This document shows positions 36,403 through 44,501 of a stretch of DNA of 64,000 bases, in pieces (position 1 is the first letter of the stretch; each line of letters begins with the position of its first letter). The position numbers and the translations under genes were made by a program. The notes beneath the pieces were generated by a model, which saw only the letters and a list, made by a program, of their open reading frames with translations, made no database searches and was not told the DNA's origin. The DNA comes from Methanomicrobiales archaeon HGW-Methanomicrobiales-1 (GTDB lineage Archaea > Halobacteriota > Methanomicrobia > Methanomicrobiales > Methanospirillaceae): positions 166,111 to 230,110 of the forward strand of contig PGYM01000002.1 in the NCBI GenBank assembly GCA_002839675.1, written 5' to 3'.

Positions 36403-36580
36403 TTTGTGGTCATTTTTTTAGGGGATTTAACAACCTAAATGAGCCCCATTTTTGATTTAAAAGAAATAAATAGGGTTTTCATTGCCCCATACTTCTCCGG
36501 TTCCCTTCATGGTTTTTTGCACACGGCATTGTGAATTGGTTATATGTCGCGCACGGTGATATTTCACTAAAATCACTGTA

Positions 36581-36609
36581 TACTGTACACAATTGTATAG
36601 AATTGTACA
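36581..36609. repeat. TACTGTACA element, copy 1
   Basis: TACTGTACACAATTGTATAG followed by AATTGTACA: an inverted-repeat-like AT-rich element bounded by TGTACA. A related copy lies at 36933-36955. Spaced about 350 bases apart between the S-layer gene and thymidylate synthase; possible operators. Confidence 0.35.
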
Positions 36610-36932
36610 TTCATCCTTTCCATTGAGATTCTTTTGCAAGAACAATCCAATCAACAGGACTTTTCTAACTGTATGATATACGATTCTCCCTGTAAAAATG
36701 ATGCCCCGGCCCCCGCCCATACACCTTCAGGAGAAGCATGACATCTACTCCGCTCAAAGGATTCCCATTCTATACCCAATCTGAATGCTACATCTGCAAT
36801 CACCCCTCATCAAAGCCAGAAGTGCAAAATCCCAGACTCTGGACATAGGTATGAACATTTTACCCTTCGCGATTTCCAAATGAAGAGGGAGAATATGAAC
36901 CCACTTTAAGTAATTAGAGCTGCCTGATAGCA

Positions 36933-36955
36933 TACTGTACAATAATACAATGTAC
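36933..36955. repeat. TACTGTACA element, copy 2
   Basis: TACTGTACAATAATACAATG followed by TACC; shares TACTGTACA and the following AT-rich part with copy 1. It lies about 110 bases before the thymidylate synthase start. Confidence 0.35.
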
Positions 36956-37062
36956 CATCCTTTTCATTTCTTACATACTAAGAATGGCAATCCACATCAT
37001 TACCCTCAGTGTCCGGCACACATTTCAACACATATACAATATACCAAAACCCACATTTCTTC

Positions 37063-37788
37063 ATGAGAGTTATCCGGGCTCCAAGCATCGGGGGGGCACA
37101 CGAACAGGTCATTAAAATGATCTTAGAGAAAGGCTGGACCCTCCGGACAGAAGATGCCGAAGCAACAGTCGAGTTCGAAGAAGTTACCCTGCAGGTGGAC
37201 ACCCCGCTTGCCGAACCCATGACAAGCCCGCACTCCCGGTTCCAGCAGAGATTCGTTGAACAGTATGCCCGGGACCTGATTCACGGATCAAACGCAAACT
37301 TCGAGTACGATTACCATGGGCGCCTCTTCGACTGGGGCGAACGCCTTGTCACTGATGGGCAGCCAGTGCATGTGGACCAGATTGCCTATATTGTGGACAA
37401 ACTCCGGTCCCAGCCGGAAACCCGAAGGGCAGTCGCAATTACCTGGAACCCGGTTATTGATGAGAAACTCGATGACTGTCCCTGCCTCCAGCTCGTCCAG
37501 TGCGTGGTGCGGGACAACAAACTCCACATGCGGGTGGTCTTCCGCTCCAATGATATGCTCACCGCTGCCGGTGCCAATATGTATGCCCTTGTCCAGCTCC
37601 AGAAACATATCGCCGATCAGCTCGGTATTACCTGCGGAACATACACCCACATCTCGCTCGTTCCTCACATCTATTATATCCGGGATATGCATGATATCGA
37701 ACCGTTCTGCGGCAAAGGCGAGTTCATCCACCCGGTCAAAGAAGTCTGCCGCGCCTGCAAAGGATGTAAGCGGGCGGAGAGCATATAA
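37063..37788 (+). CDS. thyA: Archaeal-type thymidylate synthase
   Basis: Makes dTMP from dUMP. The ATG at 37063 gives 241 residues (MRVIRAPSIGGAHEQVI), the usual archaeal start; the open frame to 37009 adds residues unlike the family. SNANFEYDYHGRLFDWG, ETRRAVAITWNP with the substrate-phosphate Arg, DCPCLQLVQC with the nucleophilic Cys, and RSNDMLTAAGANMYAL are the recognisable active-site parts. The C1 donor in archaea with H4MPT is not settled. Upstream spacer carries repeat elements. Confidence 0.93.
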   Translation: MRVIRAPSIGGAHEQVIKMILEKGWTLRTEDAEATVEFEEVTLQVDTPLAEPMTSPHSRFQQRFVEQYARDLIHGSNANFEYDYHGRLFDWGERLVTDGQPVHVDQIAYIVDKLRSQPETRRAVAITWNPVIDEKLDDCPCLQLVQCVVRDNKLHMRVVFRSNDMLTAAGANMYALVQLQKHIADQLGITCGTYTHISLVPHIYYIRDMHDIEPFCGKGEFIHPVKEVCRACKGCKRAESI

Positions 37789-37847
37789 CCGGCACAAATA
37801 ATCCGTCACTTTAATTAAGCTACAGCGGCAAAAAGTATGAGGCATAT

Positions 37848-37920
37848 AGCCCGGTAGTGTAGCGGTCAATCATGGTGGCCTCTGGAGCCGCCGACAGCAG
37901 TTCGAATCTGCTCCGGGCTA
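37848..37920 (+). tRNA. tRNA-Gln (anticodon CTG)
   Basis: Acceptor AGCCCGG pairs with CCGGGCT, discriminator A, anticodon loop CTCTGGA (anticodon CTG, reading CAG), T arm AGCAG-TTCGAAT-CTGCT. The body matches archaeal tRNA-Gln, which starts with AGCCCGG. CCA not encoded. Confidence 0.92.
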
Positions 37921-38003
37921 CTTCTTTTCGCGTTTTTGTTAAAAATGATTGAATCATTTTAATTCTAACTGATTCTGCAACGCCAGCCTGCGTATGTAAA
38001 AAA

Positions 38004-38720
38004 TTATGCGATAAGCGCCGGCAGGATACAGCAGATAAAAATTGCACTGAAAGTTCCCGCTCCGCCAATGCTCATTTCAGGAACTTCAAGATCCCTGATA
38101 CGATTGAGCCGGGCGATATTTCCCCCAAGCAGGGTACCGACAGTCCCGCTCACAAAGGCTACGACCGTAGCCGGAATACCGGCTCCCCCAAACAGGAGCA
38201 GGCCCATAAGAAGGGCGGTGAGGGCCGGTATAAGCAGGGGAACACGCAATCCCACACCGGATACCGGTCGCGTTGCGAAATAGGTGATGAGGGCCACAAC
38301 CAAAATCCCCGCTCCCACCGGCACAATCAATGAGGAGCTGGTAATCGAAAATGCCTGGTATAACAGGTAGAGCGATATGCACACGGGCAGAATCGCACCC
38401 CCAAGATTAATTGAGACAACGGTCTCCCAGACCGGATCCGCCTGCCACGGCGAACCGGATCCGAATACTGCCGTGGTATCAGAATTCATCCGGACCATAT
38501 CGCGTTTGATCCGGTATAACGGGATACTGACATAACTTCCAAAGAGCATCAGCAGGACAACGGCAATGGCCGTAATCCAGGAAAAACCCAGTTTGGTAAA
38601 TGCAGCTCCGATTACCCCGAGAATGAGCAGGGGAATGAGGACAATAATCAACCCGACAAACAGGAGAATTGCGAGCACCGGGAGGGCCCCGGCAGAAACA
38701 AAACGGACACCATCAGCCAT
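38004..38720 (-). CDS. DUF1614 integral membrane protein
   Basis: From the ATG at 38720 the product has 238 residues with six or seven membrane segments. It matches the DUF1614 family of archaeal/bacterial membrane proteins: GGAILPVCISLYLL and the glycine-rich FVSGTVGTLLGGNI and EMSIGGAGTFSAIFICCILPAL near the end. Function unknown. Follows the fibrillarin gene, whose stop lies just after its start, so it is probably co-transcribed with flpA and nop5 without a clear functional link. Confidence 0.78.
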   Translation of the reverse strand: MADGVRFVSAGALPVLAILLFVGLIIVLIPLLILGVIGAAFTKLGFSWITAIAVVLLMLFGSYVSIPLYRIKRDMVRMNSDTTAVFGSGSPWQADPVWETVVSINLGGAILPVCISLYLLYQAFSITSSSLIVPVGAGILVVALITYFATRPVSGVGLRVPLLIPALTALLMGLLLFGGAGIPATVVAFVSGTVGTLLGGNIARLNRIRDLEVPEMSIGGAGTFSAIFICCILPALIA

Positions 38721-38727
38721 GCTGCTC

Positions 38728-39336
38728 TCACACCCCTGACCGGGTGCAGACAATCGCCGCATGATCCTGGTGGTAGGGTGCAAGCCAGATACTCTCCTGC
38801 ACTACAAACCCTGCTGAAGTGAGTGCATCCACGGTCTCCTGGAAGACAACATCGGGCTCTTTTCTGACATCAACACTCCGGGTCTTGAGCATCAGGATAA
38901 TCTGCCCACCGGGACGCAGGAACGCGGAGTTCCGGATTGCAATTGTTGCCTGATCCGGCTGAGCTACATCCTGATACACGAGATCCACCATTTCAACCAA
39001 AGGTGCGTACTGCTCCGGGCGGGTTGCATCAGCCATAATCGGCACAATATTTTTGCGGCGGCGGGACACTTCGAGCAAATCCTGCATGGGGCGGGGAGCG
39101 AACTCAATAGCATAAACCACATCGGCATAATCCGCCACATGCGAGACGGTAGTCCCGTTTGCAGCACCCAGATAGAGTACCCGGGTTTCCGCTGTTATCT
39201 CCACACCAGTTCCCTTATGGTAGAGGGCCGCCAGCTTGCTGCGGAACGGATCCCAAACCCGCGCAGTGCCCAGCATACGTTCACTGTATACACCGCCTTC
39301 GCCATGCGAAACCAGCACATCGCCAATCCAGATCAT
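38728..39336 (-). CDS. flpA: Fibrillarin-like rRNA/tRNA 2'-O-methyltransferase
   Basis: Catalytic subunit of the C/D box RNP that 2'-O-methylates rRNA and tRNA. The 202-residue product has the SAM motif VLYLGAANGTTVSHVAD at about 53-69, IEFAPRPMQDLLEV and the conserved VDLVYQDVAQPDQ. Upstream nop5 overlaps its start by 4 bases, giving the universal archaeal nop5-flpA pair. Confidence 0.95.
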   Translation of the reverse strand: MIWIGDVLVSHGEGGVYSERMLGTARVWDPFRSKLAALYHKGTGVEITAETRVLYLGAANGTTVSHVADYADVVYAIEFAPRPMQDLLEVSRRRKNIVPIMADATRPEQYAPLVEMVDLVYQDVAQPDQATIAIRNSAFLRPGGQIILMLKTRSVDVRKEPDVVFQETVDALTSAGFVVQESIWLAPYHQDHAAIVCTRSGV

Positions 39337-40232
39337 GATTCATTCTCCTTTCCGGTTATTTTTTCGGTCCCTTTTCCGGTACTATTCATAGTCAGATCGA
39401 TGCGTGCCTGCGCAGATTCGAGGAACTCCGGGTCCGCAACCCCCCGGTAGTGATCGATCCGGGCGGCAATTGCCAGTTTTCCGGCAAGTACGCGGGCAAC
39501 CTTGCCACGGCAATCCCGGGGCGCATTGTGTACCCTCCGGTGCTGGAAGATGATCCCGTGCTTGGGAGACGGTGTCTTTGTCCGGAGATGGGCAAACAGG
39601 GCCGTCCTTGCACCGAGCACCTGAATAGCGCTGGCTGGCATACGGGAAAGATCTGAAAGTCCACCGGCGTGCGCCATAAGCCGGGCGGCAACCAGCCCGC
39701 CGATAAGTGCACTGGTATTCGGCATCACGTCATTCGCCCGTCCCGAAACCGCTTTTGCAAGTTCCGTCCGGGTAGCAGAGAGACGCTCAATCTCCCCGGC
39801 CACGAAAGAAAGCGCACCACGGGATTTCTCTCGGATGTTCTTCACCACGATGTGCGCAGGCGTCTTTCGATACTTCCGGGTGAAGGTCGGATGCCGGAGC
39901 TGGTACCATTCCACTGCCCGTTCGGTAAGCAGGTTGATCACGGTATCCATCTCATCAAGAGTCCTCACCATCTGGAGCAGTTCGGCATCCTTGCCGGAAT
40001 ACTGCTGGCGTATGTCGCGATCGGCAGCAGCAAAACAGACCTCGCGGAGTCTTGCAATATAATCCGCACGGTCACGGCATGCGCCGCACGCGACCGCAGT
40101 TTCCCAGGTAAGAGGAATAAAAGGGTCCATACTGGTGCGAATCGTGCGGACACGGTCAGCTTTTGCCTGCGCATCACCGCCAGAGGGTGTACACTGTCCA
40201 TCCTCGACATCCCCGAACCAGTAGGATCGCAT
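39333..40232 (-). CDS. Nop5/Nop56-Nop58 family C/D box RNP scaffold
   Basis: Core scaffold that joins fibrillarin and L7Ae on C/D guide RNAs. From the ATG at 40232 it has 299 residues, with a helical coiled-coil domain (about residues 60-140) and the C-terminal Nop domain: MPNTSALIGGLVAARLMAHAGGLSDLSRMPASAIQVLGA, whose key part is GGLSDLSRMPASAIQVLG, followed by HGIIFQHRRVHNAP. Overlaps flpA by 4 bases. The longer upstream frame (to 40304) crosses into the spacer before the TctA-like gene. Confidence 0.93.
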   Translation of the reverse strand: MRSYWFGDVEDGQCTPSGGDAQAKADRVRTIRTSMDPFIPLTWETAVACGACRDRADYIARLREVCFAAADRDIRQQYSGKDAELLQMVRTLDEMDTVINLLTERAVEWYQLRHPTFTRKYRKTPAHIVVKNIREKSRGALSFVAGEIERLSATRTELAKAVSGRANDVMPNTSALIGGLVAARLMAHAGGLSDLSRMPASAIQVLGARTALFAHLRTKTPSPKHGIIFQHRRVHNAPRDCRGKVARVLAGKLAIAARIDHYRGVADPEFLESAQARIDLTMNSTGKGTEKITGKENES

Positions 40233-40319
40233 AGTAGAAAGATAAGGGGTGTGAGTCCGTATAAAACCATAGATCAACCTGGCCACCCCAACGTTGAAAG
40301 GCATGTACGAATGTCGGGA

Positions 40320-41534
40320 TCAGATACCCGCAATACCAAACGAGTAAAGCATCACCGGGATCATAATCGCACCCATACAGTACATTCTCGGCACATTCAC
40401 CAGGTGCGGCACAAGGCCAAGCGCTGTTGCAAGGATCAGGACCATAATGCCGAACGGGCCGGTGAGGATGATGCAGAGAATGATAATGAACGCAATAACT
40501 GCACGGTTCAGTAACCACGCATCAATCCCATTGAGATGATGCGCATATTTTGAGAGCCACACGGTAATCAGGTATGCAGCAACGGCCGCAAGCACGCCGA
40601 TCACGGTGAGCTCGCTCATCGAAGGCAGCGGCAGTTCCGAAAGAGCGACCATCACGCCGTTGCGCATCCTCGACAGGGCAAATAGTGCAGCAAGGCCGAT
40701 GAAAGCATTGGAGGTGTTTGCCGCATTCGTTGCGAGGATATACGCGCGACGATCCTTGTCGTACCCGATCACTGATGCAAGCACCCCGTTTGCCGATGCC
40801 GTGGAAAGACCGGGAAGCCAGCCAACTGCAACACCGGCTGCTGTGCCAAGCACCGAGCATTTCACTACAGTCCGGTCGTCCATGCGAATGCCTTTGAACT
40901 GCTGGTCGGGCATCTTCCCCTGCGAGGAGGTGAGGAGTACCGAAATACCGAACAATCCGGTAAGCAGCGGCATGAGAATCGCACTGCCTCCCGCAAGAGT
41001 GTGCCAGCCGAGAAATGCATAGTGGAGCGAGAACGCACCCAGCAGTCCGGAGACAATGAAGATACCAAACGCCCAGCCCGGCGCCTCGCTGGTGACGATC
41101 ATATACCCCACCGAAGCAATCAGCAGGATGCCAATCCACCAGTCAAAGTACGGCTGGAGTGCCGGGAGTAACAGGAAACAGAGAATCGATAGCGGCACTG
41201 CAATTATCATCGCACAGGCACTGCCCAGTGCAGCGATCCGCACGGCTTCTTCTCCATTGCCTTCAAGGCAGAGAGCATGGGCGGGCAGTACCGCAAGCGA
41301 TGTATCGGCATCCGGAATACCGAGAAATGTGCTGGGAATCGCATCGACAAATGTGTGGGTGATAAGGGCTGCAAACATCGCACCGGCAAGCGCGACCGGT
41401 CCGAGCAGTGACAGGAGCGCAACCTGCATGCTCAAGAGTACACCGGCAAGGGTGTTGGCATGCACCCCGGGGATGATCCCGCTGATGGTGCCGAGAATCA
41501 CCCCGATAACGACACCCAGCAGGATCTCTATCAT
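40320..41534 (-). CDS. TctA-like integral membrane permease (DUF112)
   Basis: 404-residue protein with about ten membrane segments related to the TctA large subunit of tripartite tricarboxylate transporters; the archaeal branch stands alone, without the TctB/TctC partners. Conserved parts are GTISGIIPGVHANTLAGVLLS near the start (TctA: GxxPGxxP region) and FLGIPDADTSLAVLPAHALCLEGNG. The substrate is unknown. Convergent-independent of the nop5 operon though on the same strand; 88 bases separate them. Confidence 0.78.
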   Translation of the reverse strand: MIEILLGVVIGVILGTISGIIPGVHANTLAGVLLSMQVALLSLLGPVALAGAMFAALITHTFVDAIPSTFLGIPDADTSLAVLPAHALCLEGNGEEAVRIAALGSACAMIIAVPLSILCFLLLPALQPYFDWWIGILLIASVGYMIVTSEAPGWAFGIFIVSGLLGAFSLHYAFLGWHTLAGGSAILMPLLTGLFGISVLLTSSQGKMPDQQFKGIRMDDRTVVKCSVLGTAAGVAVGWLPGLSTASANGVLASVIGYDKDRRAYILATNAANTSNAFIGLAALFALSRMRNGVMVALSELPLPSMSELTVIGVLAAVAAYLITVWLSKYAHHLNGIDAWLLNRAVIAFIIILCIILTGPFGIMVLILATALGLVPHLVNVPRMYCMGAIMIPVMLYSFGIAGI

Positions 41535-41612
41535 TGACTAAAGATAAGGGAGAGCGAACATAAATTCACCGAAATGCATATGATATTATCATACAGGGGC
41601 CATGAATCCGTA

Positions 41613-42302
41613 ATGAATATCGCAGTCACCCGTCTTTCAGGAAAAGAGAAGAGCGATGCTGCGCGATGCGCAAAGGCCGGGCATACCTGCTACAGCGTTC
41701 ACCCGCTCCGCTCGGATCTGCGCGATGCGGAGATCGCGGAGTTTGTGAAGGGAGTTGAGCGCAATGAGTTCGACTGCATCTTCTTTACCAGCGCCCTCCC
41801 GGCAAAGATCATTGCCCCGCTCCTCAAAAAGGTCCCCCGCGTGATTGCGATCGGGCCCCAGACTGCAAAAGAACTGGTGCAATCCGGTATCGCGTGCGAG
41901 ACGCTCCCGGGATTTTATTCACGGGACTTTGTTCCCTATCTCGGCGACTGGATCCGGGAAAAACATATCGGCATCCCCCGAGCCGATGTCCCGAACCCTA
42001 TGCTCATCGATGCGATCACGGCAGCGGGGGGAATTGTCCATGAATTCCGGTGTTATGGGCTTGAACCTACCGGAGAGACGCTTGCGCTTGATGCAGCTGA
42101 AGCAATCCTCTTTACCAGTGCCATGTCATATACAAAAGCTATCTGGACACCACGCAGTAATCTGCTCGTCATGGCAATTGGTGACATAACGGCAGCGGCC
42201 ATGCGTTCGGGGGGCACGGTGCCTGCAATCGTGGGAGACGGGTCTCTTGAAGGGACCCTTGCGGCACTCAACGAATATCTCGACAATAACCGGAGCAAAT
42301 AA
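41613..42302 (+). CDS. hemD: Uroporphyrinogen-III synthase
   Basis: Closes and inverts ring D to make uroporphyrinogen III, the branch point to F430, cobamides and siroheme. The ATG at 41613 gives 229 residues beginning MNIAVTRLSGKEKSD. The weakly conserved family is recognised by MNIAVTRLxGKEK, VIAIGPQTAKELVQSG, EFRCYGLEPTGETL and FTSAMSYTKAIW, where the central strands and the SAM-free ring-binding cleft are expected. It abuts the cbf5 gene (next ATG 2 bases after the stop). Confidence 0.85.
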   Translation: MNIAVTRLSGKEKSDAARCAKAGHTCYSVHPLRSDLRDAEIAEFVKGVERNEFDCIFFTSALPAKIIAPLLKKVPRVIAIGPQTAKELVQSGIACETLPGFYSRDFVPYLGDWIREKHIGIPRADVPNPMLIDAITAAGGIVHEFRCYGLEPTGETLALDAAEAILFTSAMSYTKAIWTPRSNLLVMAIGDITAAAMRSGGTVPAIVGDGSLEGTLAALNEYLDNNRSK

Positions 42303-42303
42303 T

Positions 42304-43332
42304 ATGGAATTACCGATTGCGGATAATGAGCAGACTCAGCAGGAAAAAAAGGCGGCCTTATGGAAAGGTGCGGGCATCATCGTAGTGGACAAGACCCAAG
42401 GTCCGTCAAGCCACGAGATCGCCGCATGGGTTGGGCAGATGCTCGGGTGCGAAGTGGGGCATTCCGGCACGCTTGATCCCCAGGTTTCCGGGTTACTTCT
42501 CATTATGCTCGGCAACGCTGTTCGTCTCGCACCGCTGCTCCTTGCCCATGACAAGGAATATGTCTGCCTGATGCGGCTGCATGGCGATGTCGACCCGGCC
42601 TGTATCCAGAAGATGGGAGAGGAGTTCACCGGCAGACTCTACCAGCGCCCGCCCCGTAAAAGCGCGGTCAAGCGGAATTTGCGGATCCGCACGATCCACA
42701 AACTCGAGATCCTCAGTATCGAGGGACGCCTTGTCCTCTTCCGGGTGAACTGCGAGGCAGGAACTTACATCCGCTCGCTCTGCCACCACATGGGTTTTGC
42801 GCTGGGCGTCGGGGGGCACATGCAGGAGCTGCGCCGCACCCGTTCCGGGACATTCGATGAGACGACCATGCACACGCTCCACGAGCTCAAGGATGCCTGC
42901 GTGGCGGCAGAAGCCGGGGACCGGGCGGCTCTTGAGTCCATGGTGATGTCGGTCGATGCCGCAGTGCCGGATCTTCCGGCAGTTATTGTGCGCGATACCG
43001 CGATCGATGCGATCTGCCGGGGCGCGATCCTTGCAGGTGTTGGGGTGATCAGTTGCGATGAGTTCGGTAAGAACCAGACTGTTGCGGTCCTCTCCCAGAA
43101 ACGCGAATTTGTCTGCCTGGGCAAGGCGCTCGTCCCATCGTCATCGTTTAAACCCGGTGAGACCGGACTGGTTGTTGCACCTACATCCGTGTTCCTGGCT
43201 CCGGGGACCTATCCCCGTGGCTGGACGAAATCTGATAAGCCCGTATCACACGATAAGAAACCGGCGAAAAAACCGGTACAGAAACCAGCCAGAAGACCCT
43301 CCCCCCAGTTCCAGAGAAAGAGATACCATTAA
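42304..43332 (+). CDS. cbf5: Cbf5/TruB-type tRNA/rRNA pseudouridine synthase
   Basis: Catalytic subunit of H/ACA RNPs; also makes Psi55 in tRNA. From the ATG at 42304 it has 342 residues: a TruB-like domain with the catalytic Asp in GHSGTLDPQVSG (D58), the RSLCHHMGFALGVGGHMQELRRTR segment (key part GGHMQELRRTRSG) and a PUA domain (VIVRDTAIDAICRGAILAGVGVI). The last about 30 residues, KKPAKKPVQKPARRP, are a Lys/Pro-rich tail, found also on other proteins here. In many euryarchaea this gene follows cmk in the ribosomal cluster; here it is coupled to hemD instead. Confidence 0.94.
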   Translation: MELPIADNEQTQQEKKAALWKGAGIIVVDKTQGPSSHEIAAWVGQMLGCEVGHSGTLDPQVSGLLLIMLGNAVRLAPLLLAHDKEYVCLMRLHGDVDPACIQKMGEEFTGRLYQRPPRKSAVKRNLRIRTIHKLEILSIEGRLVLFRVNCEAGTYIRSLCHHMGFALGVGGHMQELRRTRSGTFDETTMHTLHELKDACVAAEAGDRAALESMVMSVDAAVPDLPAVIVRDTAIDAICRGAILAGVGVISCDEFGKNQTVAVLSQKREFVCLGKALVPSSSFKPGETGLVVAPTSVFLAPGTYPRGWTKSDKPVSHDKKPAKKPVQKPARRPSPQFQRKRYH

Positions 43333-43367
43333 AAAAATCCCCCGCATACAGATAGGATACACTTTTT

Positions 43368-43460
43368 GCTGAGGTAGTCTAGCGGTAGGGCGCAGGCCTG
43401 GAAAGCCTGTGGTGCGAAAGTGCCTCGGGGGTTCAATTCCCCCCCTCACCCCCCTCAGCG
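43368..43460 (+). tRNA. tRNA-Ser (anticodon GGA) with 9-nt duplication near the 3' end
   Basis: The class-II body is clear: acceptor GCTGAGG, TA at 8-9, anticodon arm CAGGC-CTGGAAA-GCCTG (anticodon GGA, reading TCC), a variable arm with a GAAA loop, and T arm GGGGG-TTCAATT-CCCCC. The directly following CCTCACC pairs with the acceptor except C2/C71, and the next base is C. Nine bases later the sequence CCTCAGC-G gives a perfect acceptor and the G discriminator normal for tRNA-Ser. So a 9-nt tandem duplication (CCTCACCCC, 43444-43452) interrupts the gene, or the acceptor has a mismatch. Without the insertion the tRNA would end at 43451. Confidence 0.85.
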
Positions 43461-43573
43461 CTTCATCTTGTTTTCTTGGATTTTTGGTTCTTTTTAAAAA
43501 ACCTGAAGCGAAGCAATAGTCGCTCATTGGGGTCTTCATCCATTGACTTTCACTCTGCGGATCCCTGCTGAAT

Positions 43574-43644
43574 GGGGGGTAGGGTCCCCACTTAACCTAA
43601 GAGGGGAGGGTGGGGGTCAAAACTTTTTCAAGTGAAGGGGGGGT
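43574..43644. repeat. GC-rich direct repeat, copy 1
   Basis: Begins GGGGGGTAGGGTCCCCACTT and includes CAAAACTTTTTCAAGTGAAG before a run of seven G. A near-identical copy lies at 43784-43855, differing at three bases plus one G. The 465-base gap from 43452 to 43916 holds no gene: it contains the two copies, an inverted copy of the GGGTAGGGTCCCC part near 43697-43711, and G/C runs. Confidence 0.75.
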
Positions 43645-43783
43645 GAGCACCCACCCCTCTTTTTTTGGAAGGGAGGGTCCCCTCCGGGCACACAAGGGGA
43701 CCCTACCCCCTCCCGCTGATAAGCATGAAAAATACTCTCCGTCGTGATTCCACACGAAACCATGCTGGAGTTTATGCAAAAAA

Positions 43784-43855
43784 GGGGGGGTAGGGCCCCC
43801 ACTTAGCCTAAGAGGGGAGGGCGGGGGTCAAAACTTTTTCAAGTGAAGGGGGGGT
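43784..43855. repeat. GC-rich direct repeat, copy 2
   Basis: Same arrangement as copy 1 (GGGGGGGTAGGGCCCCCACTT then CCTAAGAGGGGAGGGCGGGG and CAAAACTTTTTCAAGTGAAG; each piece within 20 bases). About 95 percent identical to copy 1 by eye. Both copies have the short inverted ends CACTT and AAGTG. It may be a miniature repeat element of this genome. Confidence 0.75.
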
Positions 43856-43916
43856 TCCCCTAGTGCAAATGAGGGGCCCCCATCCCCATATGAATTTTAA
43901 GGGAACCTGGAAAGAG

Positions 43917-44501
43917 TCAGCACTTACTGCCGAATGCCCGTCCCGACTCGAACGCCTTCACATTGATCTCCACGGTCTTTTTCGGCACAAGGCGCCGGAC
44001 CGCTTCAAGCAGTGACTCGGGTTTGAGGGGTATGGATCCGGATGCAGCACCCAGCATCACCACATTCTGGGAGAGCGGACTTCCTGCATCAGCTGCCATT
44101 TTGTCTGCATCGAGCAAGCACAGAGAGTTCTTCTTCAGCGCGGCAATAACCTCATCTTCCGTTGGCGCGACAAGTTTCTGCGTGTATACCGATGTGGGTA
44201 GCACGACATGATTATTGACAACAATCCGCCCCTCTTTTTTCAGGTAATGGGCATAGCGGAGGGCTTCCAGGAGATCGAACGCGATCATGAGATCCGCCTG
44301 CCCGGGGGGGATCAGGGGGCCGAATAAACCGTCTATACGGATATGACTCTCAACGGAGCCGCCGCGTTGAGCCATACCGTGGGTCTCGGCTCCTTTCACC
44401 GGCCTCCCTTCAATCAGGCAGGCTTCGCCAAGGATATTGGAAGCAAGGATCGTTCCCTGCCCCCCGATTCCTACCATCAGAATATCGAAACTTCCGCTCA
44501 T
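43917..44501 (-). CDS. iorB: Indolepyruvate ferredoxin oxidoreductase, beta subunit
   Basis: Smaller subunit of the enzyme that reversibly converts aryl pyruvates, CoA and ferredoxin to aryl-acetyl-CoA; it serves in aromatic amino-acid metabolism. The ATG at 44501 (MSGSFDILMVGIGGQGTIL) is chosen because GGAGGGG lies before it and it overlaps the iorA stop. The gamma-type domain features MVGIGGQGTILASNILGEA and GAETHGMAQRGGSVESHI are plain. Confidence 0.93.
   Translation of the reverse strand: MSGSFDILMVGIGGQGTILASNILGEACLIEGRPVKGAETHGMAQRGGSVESHIRIDGLFGPLIPPGQADLMIAFDLLEALRYAHYLKKEGRIVVNNHVVLPTSVYTQKLVAPTEDEVIAALKKNSLCLLDADKMAADAGSPLSQNVVMLGAASGSIPLKPESLLEAVRRLVPKKTVEINVKAFESGRAFGSKC

Noticed and set aside
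36457-36720. 87-codon frame upstream of the S-layer gene
   Set aside because: AT-rich spacer sequence, no domain and no ribosome binding site.
43560-43870. CRISPR array
   Set aside because: Only two copies of a long GC-rich repeat and no regular spacers or cas genes anywhere in the window.
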